The notes under the pieces were generated by a model that had not been told where the DNA came from, made no database searches, and worked only from the letters and a program-made list of their open reading frames with translations. DNA of 64,000 bases from Pseudonocardia alaniniphila. Its GTDB lineage: Bacteria; Actinomycetota; Actinomycetes; Mycobacteriales; Pseudonocardiaceae. A program made the translations under genes and the position numbers. Below, piece by piece: positions 56,748-64,000 of the stretch; the first letter of the stretch is position 1, and each line of letters opens with the position of its first letter. The stretch is taken from NCBI RefSeq assembly GCF_022524485.1, contig NZ_JAKXMK010000016.1, positions 124,001-188,000 on the forward strand. The letters run 5' to 3'.

Positions 56748-58019
56748 TCAGCGGGTCAGCCAGACCCTCCAGAGGGCGGTCGGGTCCGTGAGCGGGTCGC
56801 CGTGCACGAGGCTGAAGTGGGCGGGGTCGCCGACGCGGAGCCGCCCGGCGTGAGGGATCCCGAGCAGGTCACCTCCGCGCCACGTCACCGCCGCCAGTGC
56901 CGTCTGCGGGGAGACCCCCGCCGCGACGAGCGCCTCCACCTCCCAGGCGAGCTGGTTGGCACGCAACGAGCCGCCCCCGAAGTCGGACCCCGCAGCGATC
57001 GTGACGCCGCCGGCGTCGGCGAGCCGCACGCTCGCCCGTGCGATCTCCTGGCGGTCCTGGATCTTCCGGCGTGCATCCGCCTCGGTGAACCGGGGGATGG
57101 CGGTGGTCTGCGCGAAGGTCGACCAGGAGTACAGCACGGAGAGCGTGGCGACCATCGCGACGCCGCCCGCCTTCATGAGGGCCACCGTGTCGTCGTCGAG
57201 CTCGTAGGCATGCTCGAGGCTGTCCACCCCCGCTTCCGCGCCGACGCGGTTGCCGGACAGAGCCGTGGCATGGGCGGCGACCGTGGCACCGCGATCGTGG
57301 GCCACCTGCACCGCCGCGCCGACCTCCGAGACGGTGAAGGGGGCGGTGTCCAGGTCGGGCCCGTCGAGGTACAGCTTGACCAGGTCGGCACCCTCGTCGA
57401 GCTGCTGCCGCACCGCGCCGACGAGGTCGGCACCGTGCTCCACCTCGACGGTCAGGCCCTCTGGCAGAGCGCCCTTGCGACTGACCCAGGTGCCCGCCGC
57501 GCGGATGTACGGGCGATCCTGCCTGCCCTGCCACCGGTTGCGCAGGAGCAGGCTCACCGCCCGTTCGTCGCCGCTCCCCGGGTCGAGCCTGCGGGGTGAG
57601 CCGACGTCCCGGGCCCATCGGATGCCGGCACGCAGCATCAGCTCGGCGTTCTCCTCACCGACCGCGAGCAGCTCGTCCAGCGGGTCTGCGCCGCGTTCGA
57701 TCCAGCGGGCCCCGCCGGGCATCGACACGTGGGCGTGGGAGTCGACCATGCCCGGCACGATCGACGTGCCCGCGCCGTCGACCACCGTGACGTCGCCGAG
57801 TGATCGGGGATCCGGATGGTCTCCCTCGGTCCACAAGCCGGTCACCGTTCCGTGCTCCGCCAGGAGCCACACGCCCGGAACGAGGGTGGGGGAATGCCCG
57901 TCGGCGAGCGCGGCGTCCGTGACGAGAACACGTGCGGCGCCCAGCCGCGAGCCCATTGTGTGATCCACACCTGTCACCCAAGCACGCTGCCCTGTGTCAG
58001 CGGCGCCGTCGGGGGTCAC
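56748..58019 (-). CDS. Amidohydrolase (imidazolonepropionase-like)
   Basis: A 423-residue metal-dependent hydrolase with an intact site: HxH in VDSHAHVSM (about 93), a candidate carboxylated Lys in LVKLYLDG (about 215), His in AAHATAL and LEHAYEL (about 250-270) and Asp in AAGSDFGGG (about 344). It suits cleavage of a cyclic amide or dipeptide. The GTG start overlaps the stop of the MHS transporter (GTGA); an internal ATG (MGSRLGAARVLV) is possible. Transporter and hydrolase are probably one uptake-and-degradation unit; substrate unknown. Confidence 0.87.
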   Translation of the reverse strand: MTPDGAADTGQRAWVTGVDHTMGSRLGAARVLVTDAALADGHSPTLVPGVWLLAEHGTVTGLWTEGDHPDPRSLGDVTVVDGAGTSIVPGMVDSHAHVSMPGGARWIERGADPLDELLAVGEENAELMLRAGIRWARDVGSPRRLDPGSGDERAVSLLLRNRWQGRQDRPYIRAAGTWVSRKGALPEGLTVEVEHGADLVGAVRQQLDEGADLVKLYLDGPDLDTAPFTVSEVGAAVQVAHDRGATVAAHATALSGNRVGAEAGVDSLEHAYELDDDTVALMKAGGVAMVATLSVLYSWSTFAQTTAIPRFTEADARRKIQDRQEIARASVRLADAGGVTIAAGSDFGGGSLRANQLAWEVEALVAAGVSPQTALAAVTWRGGDLLGIPHAGRLRVGDPAHFSLVHGDPLTDPTALWRVWLTR

Positions 58020-59377
58020 CGGACGAGCGCGCTGTCCGAGTCGGCCGGCTCCGTGCCCGGGATCCGCGTGGGGTGGCTGATCGAGACTCGCGCAGTCTCG
58101 GGCATGAGCAGGATCGGGATGATCGCGACCGCCGCCGCGCCCATGAGGTAGAAGGCCGGCACGGCCGTGTTGCCGGTGCGGTCGATCAGGGCGGTGATGA
58201 CCAGGGGGGCGGTGCCGCCGAACAACGCCGTGGACACCGAGTAGCCGATGGAGAAGCCCCCGTACCGGTTGCGCGTGGGGAACATCGCCGGCAGCGCCGA
58301 GCCGATCGTGCCCAGCATCAGCACCAGCAGCACCGCGAGGATCACCATTCCGCCCGTCACCGGGAGCGGGTCGCGCATGCCCACCAGCGCGATGGCTGGG
58401 TAGGCGAGAACCAGGAACCCGACCGCCGAGGTGAGCAGCAGAGGTTTGCGGCCCACCCGGTCCGACAACGCGCCGACCGGCGCGATCACGAGCATCATCC
58501 CGATCATCACGCCGATGATGACGATCAACGCCTCGGTGTCACTGATCTCCAGCACCTGGGTCAGGTACGTGGGCATGTAGGTCAGCAACGTGTAGTCGGC
58601 GACGTTGAGCAGGATCACGAAGCCGATCAGGTTGATGATCTGGGGCCAGTACGTCCTGAGGACCTCGCTGAACGGGGCCTGTGTGGTCTCACCCGCGCGC
58701 TCGCAGCTGCGGAAGGCCGGGGTGTCCTCGAGCCGGTTCCGCAGGTAGAACCCGATCAGGCCGAGCGGCCCGGCGATCAGGAACGGGATGCGCCAGCCCC
58801 ACGAGTTCAGCGCCTCGTCCGACAGCGAGAGCTGGACGGTGGTGGCGATGCCCGCGCCGAGCACGTACCCGGTGAGCGTGCCGAACTCGAGGAAGCTGCC
58901 GTAGAAGCCGCGCTTGCGGTCGGGCGCGTACTCGGCGATGAACGTCGCCGCGCCGCCGTACTCGCCGCCCGTGGAGAAGCCCTGGATGAGCCGGGCGAGC
59001 AGCAGCAGGATGGGCGCCGCGATGCCGATCGTGGTGTAGCTCGGGATGAGGCCGATGAAGAACGTGCAGCCCGACATCATGAGGATCGTCACGGCCAGTA
59101 CGCGGCGGCGGCCGAACTTGTCGCCGAGCGGGCCGAGGAACACCCCACCGAAGGGGCGCAGCACGAACGGGATGGCGATGCCGGCGAAGACCAGCATCGT
59201 CTGTGCCGCGGGGCTGGCCTCGGGGAAGAAGTTCAGCCCGATGCTCGTGACGAGGTAGCTGTAGATGGCGTAGTCGAACCACTCCACCGCGTTGCCCATG
59301 GCTGCGCCTGCCACGGCCCGCCGCACCGTCCGTACATCCGGTTGATCGGCGACATCCGGTCGCTCGTCGTCACTCAT
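58016..59377 (-). CDS. MFS transporter, metabolite:H+ symporter (MHS/ProP-like)
   Basis: A 453-residue, twelve-helix proton symporter. Family marks: GNAVEWFDYAIYSYL (helix 1), GPLGDKFGRRRVLAVTILMM (loop 2-3) and LIQGFSTGGEYGGAATFIAE (helix 4). MHS members import compatible solutes, dicarboxylates, shikimate or aromatic acids. It is the first gene of a two-gene unit with an amidohydrolase, so the cargo is likely that enzyme's substrate. Confidence 0.9.
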   Translation of the reverse strand: MSDDERPDVADQPDVRTVRRAVAGAAMGNAVEWFDYAIYSYLVTSIGLNFFPEASPAAQTMLVFAGIAIPFVLRPFGGVFLGPLGDKFGRRRVLAVTILMMSGCTFFIGLIPSYTTIGIAAPILLLLARLIQGFSTGGEYGGAATFIAEYAPDRKRGFYGSFLEFGTLTGYVLGAGIATTVQLSLSDEALNSWGWRIPFLIAGPLGLIGFYLRNRLEDTPAFRSCERAGETTQAPFSEVLRTYWPQIINLIGFVILLNVADYTLLTYMPTYLTQVLEISDTEALIVIIGVMIGMMLVIAPVGALSDRVGRKPLLLTSAVGFLVLAYPAIALVGMRDPLPVTGGMVILAVLLVLMLGTIGSALPAMFPTRNRYGGFSIGYSVSTALFGGTAPLVITALIDRTGNTAVPAFYLMGAAAVAIIPILLMPETARVSISHPTRIPGTEPADSDSALVR

Positions 59378-59457
59378 TGTTCACCGCCCAAATCCGCATA
59401 CGGCGCCCGACGCTAGCTCGGAGGGATCGTCGATGCAGGACGGACAGCGGCCGCGGG

Positions 59458-60513
59458 TCAGTCGTTCGGGGGCCATCCCGCTGCCAGCCGGGGCATTCCG
59501 CGGGAGGGCGCCTGCCACGCGTACACCCAGCAGGACCGCTCGTGCGGCCCTTCCGCTGTCCGGATGCGCCGGTACTCGGGGCCCTCGTACTCGTCGATGC
59601 CGGGGAACGCGGCGACCGGATCGCGCAGTGGCACGAGCCAGCCGGGAGCACGGTCGCCGGTGCCCGGGAGCAGCGCCGGGAAGCCGCGTCCGGTGTCGAG
59701 CACGGTGCCGTTGACGGTGCCGCGCACGGGGTCGCCCGCCGCGTGGGGGGCGAGGCGGTCCCACGACGGGTTGCCCGGTTGCAGCAGGCCATAGGCGAAG
59801 AGCGCGGCAGGCCACTCGTCGGGGTGCGGCTCGCCGTGCACCGTGAAGGCGTCGAGGCCGTCACCGGGAGCGGCGTTTCCCGTCAGCTCGAGTGCAGCGA
59901 GCTGCGACACGTCCGCGCAGCGCACGGCCGCCCCGTCGACGAGCAGCGGGCGGCGGATGGCGGCGTGCCCGAGGTAGCACCACGGGGCGTCCAAGCGCGT
60001 GCCGTCCTCGAGGTCCACCTCGCCGGTGCGCAGCCGGGCCAGGCGGAATCGCTCGTCGCGACCCTCGCAGCGGTCGAGCACCGCGATCTGCTCCGGCGTG
60101 GCGAGCCACACAGCGTGATCCTCGACCGTCCCGGGGGATGCCGCCAGCACCGCGGGGCGCTGCCCGTCGCGGTGGCGGAGCCCGGCGGCCCAGACAGCAG
60201 CGACGTCGCGGGTGCGGGCGCGCAGGACCACCACCGGGTCGGGCCCCAGCCCGAGCTCGCGGCGTAACCATGTGATCTTGCTCGGGCAGCGGTTCGAGCC
60301 GTAGGTGAGCACGGGCACACGCTCCGCGGCGGGTGCGCAGCCGTGGCCGGCGAGCCATGTGTCGAGCGGCGCCTCGCCGACCGTGGAGACGAGCCAACCG
60401 GCCCGTGGGTCGGGGCGGACCGGATACGAGACTTCGTCGAGATGGACGAAGGAGGACGGCGGGACGGCGCCGGGGTAGGGGTCGGCAGGGAAGTCGGCAT
60501 CGGGCCAGGACAC
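59458..60513 (-). CDS. Protein with two gamma-glutamylcyclotransferase-like modules
   Basis: A 351-residue protein. Both halves show the GGCT/AIG2 opening strand: VLTYGSNRCPSKITWL (about 68) and LFAYGLLQPGNPSW (about 240). The second half keeps a complete-looking module with FPGIDEYEGPEYRRI (about 307), including the conserved acidic residue and the EYEG motif. The first module lacks a clear EYEG counterpart and may be a substrate-recognition or decayed copy. GGCT enzymes cyclise gamma-glutamyl groups to 5-oxoproline. The role here is unknown; it is divergent from mtnA with 47 bases between starts. Confidence 0.7.
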   Translation of the reverse strand: MSWPDADFPADPYPGAVPPSSFVHLDEVSYPVRPDPRAGWLVSTVGEAPLDTWLAGHGCAPAAERVPVLTYGSNRCPSKITWLRRELGLGPDPVVVLRARTRDVAAVWAAGLRHRDGQRPAVLAASPGTVEDHAVWLATPEQIAVLDRCEGRDERFRLARLRTGEVDLEDGTRLDAPWCYLGHAAIRRPLLVDGAAVRCADVSQLAALELTGNAAPGDGLDAFTVHGEPHPDEWPAALFAYGLLQPGNPSWDRLAPHAAGDPVRGTVNGTVLDTGRGFPALLPGTGDRAPGWLVPLRDPVAAFPGIDEYEGPEYRRIRTAEGPHERSCWVYAWQAPSRGMPRLAAGWPPND

Positions 60514-60560
60514 TTCTCGACGGTAACCCGCTCACGTTCGCGGGCCGTTACGATCGATCG

Positions 60561-61538
60561 GTGCTGCCGCAGACGATCGACTGGGTGGACGGCCGTATCG
60601 CGCTGGTCGACCAGACAGCGCTGCCGGAGCTACGCGTCGTGCACATCGACGATGCCGACGAGCTCGTCGACGCGATCCGCAGGCTCGTCGTGCGTGGCGC
60701 TCCCGCGCTCGGGGCGGCCGGTGCTCTCGGGGTCGCGCTCGCGGCCAGGTCCGTTGCGGGTGCCGAGTTGGCGGACGTGGCGGCCCGGCTCTCCGCGGCG
60801 AGGCCGACCGCAGCGAACCTCGCGGTGGGGGTGCGGCGCGCCATGGCCGTCGCGGCCGACGGCCCGGACGCGGTGCTCGCGGCAGCGCAAGCGGTGCTCC
60901 AGGAGGACATCGCGGCCTGCCGCGCCATCGGTGCCCGTGGCGCCGACCTGCTCACCGAGCTGTGCGGCCCGGAGCCGTTGCGCCTGCACACGCACTGCAA
61001 CGCCGGTGCGCTGGCCTGCGTCGAGTGGGGCACCGCCCTGGGCGTGGTGCGGTCGTTGCACGAGGCGGGCCGGGTCGCCAACGTCGTCGCCGACGAGACC
61101 CGCCCGGTCCTGCAGGGCTCACGGATCACTGCCGTCGAGCTGGCGGCGATGGGGGTGCCGTTCCGGGTGGTGGTGGACGGGGCAGGCGCCTCGATCATCG
61201 CCCGCGGGCTCGTGGACGCGGTCGTCGTGGGCGCCGATCGGGTAGCCGCCAACGGCGATGTCGCCAACAAGATCGGCACCTACCCACTGGCCCTGGCCGC
61301 GGCGCGGGCCGGCATCCCGTTCGTCGTGGCGGCACCGGAGTCGACGCTCGACCCTGCCACCCCCGACGGCGCCGCCATCGAGATCGAGGAGCGGGCCGCC
61401 GAGGAGGTGCTCGTCGTGGGCGGGGTGAAGATGGCCCCGGATGGCAGCGCGGCGTGGAACCCGGCGTTCGACGTGACGCCTGCCGACCTGGTCACTGCTG
61501 TCGTCACCGAGAAGCGGGTCTGGCGTCCCGGCACGTGA
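60561..61538 (+). CDS. mtnA: S-methyl-5-thioribose-1-phosphate isomerase
   Basis: A 325-residue enzyme of the methionine salvage pathway that isomerises 5-methylthioribose-1-P to the ribulose form. Family signatures are clear: VRGAPALGAAGALGVALAA (about 45), HTHCNAGALACVEWG with the active-site Cys (about 140) and VVVGADRVAANGDVANKIGTY (about 222) with the catalytic Asp. GTG at 60561. No other mtn genes are in the window. A related activity on other ribose-1-phosphates is possible. Confidence 0.93.
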   Translation: MLPQTIDWVDGRIALVDQTALPELRVVHIDDADELVDAIRRLVVRGAPALGAAGALGVALAARSVAGAELADVAARLSAARPTAANLAVGVRRAMAVAADGPDAVLAAAQAVLQEDIAACRAIGARGADLLTELCGPEPLRLHTHCNAGALACVEWGTALGVVRSLHEAGRVANVVADETRPVLQGSRITAVELAAMGVPFRVVVDGAGASIIARGLVDAVVVGADRVAANGDVANKIGTYPLALAAARAGIPFVVAAPESTLDPATPDGAAIEIEERAAEEVLVVGGVKMAPDGSAAWNPAFDVTPADLVTAVVTEKRVWRPGT

Positions 61539-61542
61539 GGGG

Positions 61543-61935
61543 TCAGACCGGGGCTGCCGCCGGGATCCCGTGCGCCGCCGCGGCGTCCAGGAGTCGCTCG
61601 TCATAGCTCAGCAGGACAGAGAGCTCCTCCCGCACGAGCAGCGCCGTGGCGAGGTGGATGGCGTCGAGCGAGCGGAGCATCGGACCCGGGAGTCGAGCGG
61701 CTGATTCGATGACGGCTGCGGAGATCTCGATCTGCGTGACAGTGGTGAGCAGGATGTCGATCCGCGGTAGTCGTGCCGGATTCGATCGCATGGTGCCGCG
61801 CCGGGCTTCCACGGTGATGAGGGCACTGGAGACGAGGCCTGGTGCGCCGTCGGCCGCCAGGTAGTCCCGCAGCGCTCCCGACTCCGCCTCGTCGCGCACG
61901 AGCTTGAGCAGCGCCGACGTGTCGATGTAGATCAA
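61543..61935 (-). CDS. vapC: VapC-type PIN-domain toxin
   Basis: A 130-residue PIN ribonuclease. The four acidic residues of the Mg2+ site are in place: Asp5 (YIDTSALLKLV), Glu about 43 (TVEARRG), Asp about 91 (SLDAIHLATALL) and Asp about 110 (SYDERLLDAA). VapC toxins cleave tRNA or rRNA and stop growth. Its ATG overlaps the antitoxin stop by four bases. It is convergent with mtnA, only four bases apart. Confidence 0.93.
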   Translation of the reverse strand: MIYIDTSALLKLVRDEAESGALRDYLAADGAPGLVSSALITVEARRGTMRSNPARLPRIDILLTTVTQIEISAAVIESAARLPGPMLRSLDAIHLATALLVREELSVLLSYDERLLDAAAAHGIPAAAPV

Positions 61936-62222
61936 TACCGTTCCTCGTCGCGCATCTGCCGAAGCACATCGGACGGCGAGGGTTCGCCCGGCTCCGCCGG
62001 TGGCGGCGGGAGTAGGTCGAGGATGTTCCCGCGGCCTCGCCGCAGCTGCCCGGCTGCCTCGAGCCGGTCGAGGATCGAGGTCGGCTCCTCGGCCGGTACG
62101 AGATACGCCACCAGCTCGCCCCGTACCGTGACCGGCACCCGCTTCCCGGCCTTGGCCATGGCGACGTACCGCGAGGCGTGCTGGCGCAGCTCGCGGATGC
62201 CGATGCTCTCAGGGTCACCCAC
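61932..62222 (-). CDS. vapB: Antitoxin of the Phd/YefM type (VapB role)
   Basis: A 96-residue protein. The N-terminal half (IGIRELRQHASRYVAMAKAG, about 7-26; PVTVRGELVAYLVP) is a Phd/YefM DNA-binding fold; the C-terminal 40 residues are acidic/Pro-rich and would wrap the toxin. Complex-mediated autorepression is normal for the family, and a palindrome sits nine bases upstream of the start. Confidence 0.92.
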   Translation of the reverse strand: MGDPESIGIRELRQHASRYVAMAKAGKRVPVTVRGELVAYLVPAEEPTSILDRLEAAGQLRRGRGNILDLLPPPPAEPGEPSPSDVLRQMRDEERY

Positions 62223-62230
62223 GCAACGAA

Positions 62231-62250
62231 TGTAGCACCGGCGTGCTACA
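62231..62250 (-). promoter_or_regulatory. Probable vapBC operator
   Basis: TGTAGCAC-CGGC-GTGCTACA, 8-bp arms with a 4-base centre, immediately upstream of the antitoxin start. Position and symmetry suit binding by a VapB dimer. The mRNA may be nearly leaderless, placing the site over the promoter. Confidence 0.65.
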
Positions 62251-62283
62251 TCGCACTCTGCCTACGTCGCAGCGCCTGTGGTC

Positions 62284-62313
62284 ACCTCGCAGCGCGCCGA
62301 CACGCTGCGAGGT
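62284..62313 (-). terminator. Hairpin terminator after the MBL hydrolase gene
   Basis: ACCTCGCAGCG (62284-62294) and CGCTGCGAGGT (62303-62313) form an 11-bp stem with an 8-base loop, 33 bases beyond the hydrolase stop on the minus strand and upstream of vapBC. Confidence 0.75.
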
Positions 62314-62346
62314 CGTACGACGAGCTGCGACGACGGTCGGGATGGG

Positions 62347-62982
62347 CTAGTGACCCCGCGCGATCCACTCCTCCAGGTGGGGAGCCTCTTCGCCGATCGT
62401 GGTGGGGTCGCCGTGGCCGGTGCGCACGACCGTGTCGCCGGGCAGTGCGAGCAGCTTCTCCCGGATCGACGTGATGATCGTGTCGAAGTTGGAGTACGAC
62501 CGCCCGGTCGCTCCCGGCCCGCCCTGGAACAGGGTGTCGCCGCTGAAGACGGTGCCGAGCTCGGGCGCGTACAAGCAGGACGAGCCGGGGGAGTGTCCCG
62601 GCGTCTGCAGCACCCGCAGCTCCACCCCGCCCGCGGTCAGCACGTCACCGTCGGCGAGCTCCCGATCGGGCGCCCGGTTCGGGTGGGTCATCTCCCAGAG
62701 CGGCGCCTCGGCCGGGTTGAGCAGGATCGGGGCGGCGAACCGGTCGGCCAGTGCGGGCGCCCGGTTCACATGGTCGTCATGGGCGTGGGTGCACACGACG
62801 GCCACAACGCGCCGCCCGCCGACGGCCGCTGCGATCTTCTCCTCGTCGTGGGCAGCGTCGATGACGAGCACCTCGTTCTCGTCGCCGACGATCCAGACGT
62901 TGTTGTCCACCTCCCACGTGCCGCCGTCCAGCGAGAACGTCCCGGATGTGACGACGTGGTCGATCGGGCCGGGGGGCGTCAC
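62347..62982 (-). CDS. MBL-fold metallo-hydrolase (mycothiol/formaldehyde pathway, Rv2260-like)
   Basis: A 211-residue metallo-beta-lactamase-fold hydrolase of the glyoxalase II type. The metal motif [11 protein letters not shown] (about 64, HxHxDH), a further His in [10 protein letters not shown] (about 131) and Asp in VFSGDTLFQ (about 148) are seen, with a C-terminal [10 protein letters not shown]. It starts by a GTGA overlap with the S-(hydroxymethyl)mycothiol dehydrogenase, whose product S-formylmycothiol needs hydrolysis to formate and mycothiol; this enzyme is a sensible candidate for that step. Same order as Rv2259-Rv2260. Confidence 0.85.
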   Translation of the reverse strand: MTPPGPIDHVVTSGTFSLDGGTWEVDNNVWIVGDENEVLVIDAAHDEEKIAAAVGGRRVVAVVCTHAHDDHVNRAPALADRFAAPILLNPAEAPLWEMTHPNRAPDRELADGDVLTAGGVELRVLQTPGHSPGSSCLYAPELGTVFSGDTLFQGGPGATGRSYSNFDTIITSIREKLLALPGDTVVRTGHGDPTTIGEEAPHLEEWIARGH

Positions 62983-64000
62983 AGCATTACCACCGATCGC
63001 AGCACCTCGCCCTTGTGCATCTTCTCGAACGCGGCCTCGACGTCCTCGAGCCCGATCGTCTCGCTGACGAACTTGTCGAGCGGCAGCCGTCCCTGCAGGT
63101 GCAGGTCGACGAGCAGCGGGAAGTCACGGCTGGGCAGGCAGTCGCCGTACCAGGACGACTTGGTGGCGCCGCCGCGGCCGAAGACGTCGATCAGCGGCAG
63201 GTCGATCGTCATGTCCGGCGTCGGTACGCCGACGAGCACGACGGTGCCGGCCAGGTCGCGGGCATAGAACGCCTGCTTGAACGTCTCGGGCCGGCCGACC
63301 GCGTCGACCACGACGTTCGCGCCGTTGCCGTCGGTCAGCGCCTGCACGCCCTCGACCGGATCCTGCTGCCGCGAGTTGATGGTGTGGGTGGCGCCGAACT
63401 CCTTCGCCCACTGCAGCTTCCGGTCGTCGACGTCGATCGCGATGATCGTGGTGGCCCCGGCGAGGTTCGCGCCGGCGATCGCGGCGTTGCCCACGCCGCC
63501 GCAGCCGATGACGGCGATCGAGTCGCCGCGCCCGACCTTGCCCGTGTTGATCGCCGCGCCGATGCCGGCCATCACTCCACAGCCCAGCAGGCCCGCCGCC
63601 TCCGGCTTGACCGCCGGGTTCACCTTCGTGCACTGCCCGGCGTGGACCAGCGTCTTCTCGATGAACGCGCCGATACCGAGAGCGGGGGTGAGCTCCTCGC
63701 CCGACTCCAGCGTCATCTTCTGGGCGGCGTTGTGGGTGGAGAAGCAGTACCACGGCTCACCGCGGCGGCACGCGCGGCAGGTGCCGTCGACGGCACGCCA
63801 GTTGAGGATCACGAAGTCCCCCGGCTCGACGTCGGTGACGCCCTCGCCCACGGACTCGACGATCCCGGCTGCCTCGTGGCCGAGGAGGAACGGGAACTCG
63901 TCGTTGATCCCGCCCTCGCGATAGTGCAGGTCGGTGTGGCAAACGCCGCAAGCCTGCACCTTCACCACGGCCTCACCCGGGCCCGGATCCGGCACGATGA
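62979..64000 (-). CDS. mscR: S-(hydroxymethyl)mycothiol dehydrogenase, 5' end beyond window
   Basis: At least 339 residues of a zinc-dependent class III alcohol dehydrogenase that oxidises the mycothiol adduct of formaldehyde with NAD+. Catalytic zinc ligands: [10 protein letters not shown] and GHEAAG. The structural-zinc segment reads [14 protein letters not shown]. The NAD-binding [17 protein letters not shown] lies mid-protein. The frame stays open to the window edge and lacks the usual 20-25 residue N-terminus, so the GTG at 63995 is not taken as the start. It detoxifies formaldehyde from C1 metabolism and demethylations. Coupled to the MBL hydrolase. Confidence 0.92.
   Translation of the reverse strand, partial: IVPDPGPGEAVVKVQACGVCHTDLHYREGGINDEFPFLLGHEAAGIVESVGEGVTDVEPGDFVILNWRAVDGTCRACRRGEPWYCFSTHNAAQKMTLESGEELTPALGIGAFIEKTLVHAGQCTKVNPAVKPEAAGLLGCGVMAGIGAAINTGKVGRGDSIAVIGCGGVGNAAIAGANLAGATTIIAIDVDDRKLQWAKEFGATHTINSRQQDPVEGVQALTDGNGANVVVDAVGRPETFKQAFYARDLAGTVVLVGVPTPDMTIDLPLIDVFGRGGATKSSWYGDCLPSRDFPLLVDLHLQGRLPLDKFVSETIGLEDVEAAFEKMHKGEVLRSVVML

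Noticed and set aside
57932-59416. 494-codon open frame antisense to the MHS transporter
   Set aside because: Gln/Arg/Asp/His-rich reading of transporter codons without motifs.

Overview
This window is high-GC actinobacterial DNA: codons are strongly G/C-ending, GTG and TTG starts are frequent, and start/stop overlaps of the ATGA and GTGA type are common. The gene content (HbhA-like protein, SepH, DUF2516/DUF2530/DUF2537, sunset-domain protein, mycothiol-dependent formaldehyde dehydrogenase, propane monooxygenase) points to the Pseudonocardiaceae/Mycobacteriales, most likely a Pseudonocardia-like chromosome. No rRNA, tRNA, CRISPR array or insertion sequence was seen.

Layout. 0-5 kb: partial fatty-acid desaturase, cold-shock protein, NAD-dependent epimerase, a small primase/polymerase-like protein and a DUF445 membrane protein. 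4.6-16.5 kb: a core block resembling the Mycobacterium tuberculosis Rv0474-Rv0484c neighbourhood (XRE regulator, hbhA-like, DUF2516, then DUF2505, murB, L,D-transpeptidase, SDR), with ybaK-like, lon, purU and an MFS gene between the two halves. 16.5-26 kb: purine permease, then a tightly packed minus-strand run of six genes with two GH16 glycosidases (one with a long Ser/Asp-rich linker), a secreted peptidoglycan hydrolase, a ParA-like protein and NTF2/TcpC-like proteins, then a glutamate-cysteine-ligase family gene. 26-42 kb: a second core block resembling Rv0881-Rv0901 (trmH, DUF2537, sepH, serC, citA, gltA2, sunset-domain protein), interleaved with pdxH, photolyase and transporters. 42-47 kb: ABC-2 exporter, SDR plus MerR, and an AcoR/MimR-type regulator.

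47.2-54.9 kb is the metabolic centrepiece: a divergent regulator and a six-gene propane monooxygenase cluster (hydroxylase large subunit, reductase, hydroxylase small subunit, coupling protein, dedicated GroEL, amidohydrolase-fold protein). The intergenic region carries three TGAGAC half-sites. Two strong hairpins inside the operon could set subunit ratios. The final amidohydrolase has lost most metal ligands.

54.9-64 kb is more accessory: an orphan protein with the AGNAAV-type N-terminal motif known from extracellular contractile injection system cargo and a ligase-like domain; an amidohydrolase/MHS-transporter pair; a protein with two gamma-glutamylcyclotransferase-like modules; mtnA; a vapBC toxin-antitoxin pair with a likely operator; and an MBL hydrolase coupled to S-(hydroxymethyl)mycothiol dehydrogenase, which runs off the right edge.

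Best candidates for something undescribed are the GH16/peptidoglycan-hydrolase/ParA-like operon (18.4-24.3 kb), the orphan injection-system-like protein (54.9-56.7 kb), and the apparently dead amidohydrolase kept in the propane monooxygenase operon.
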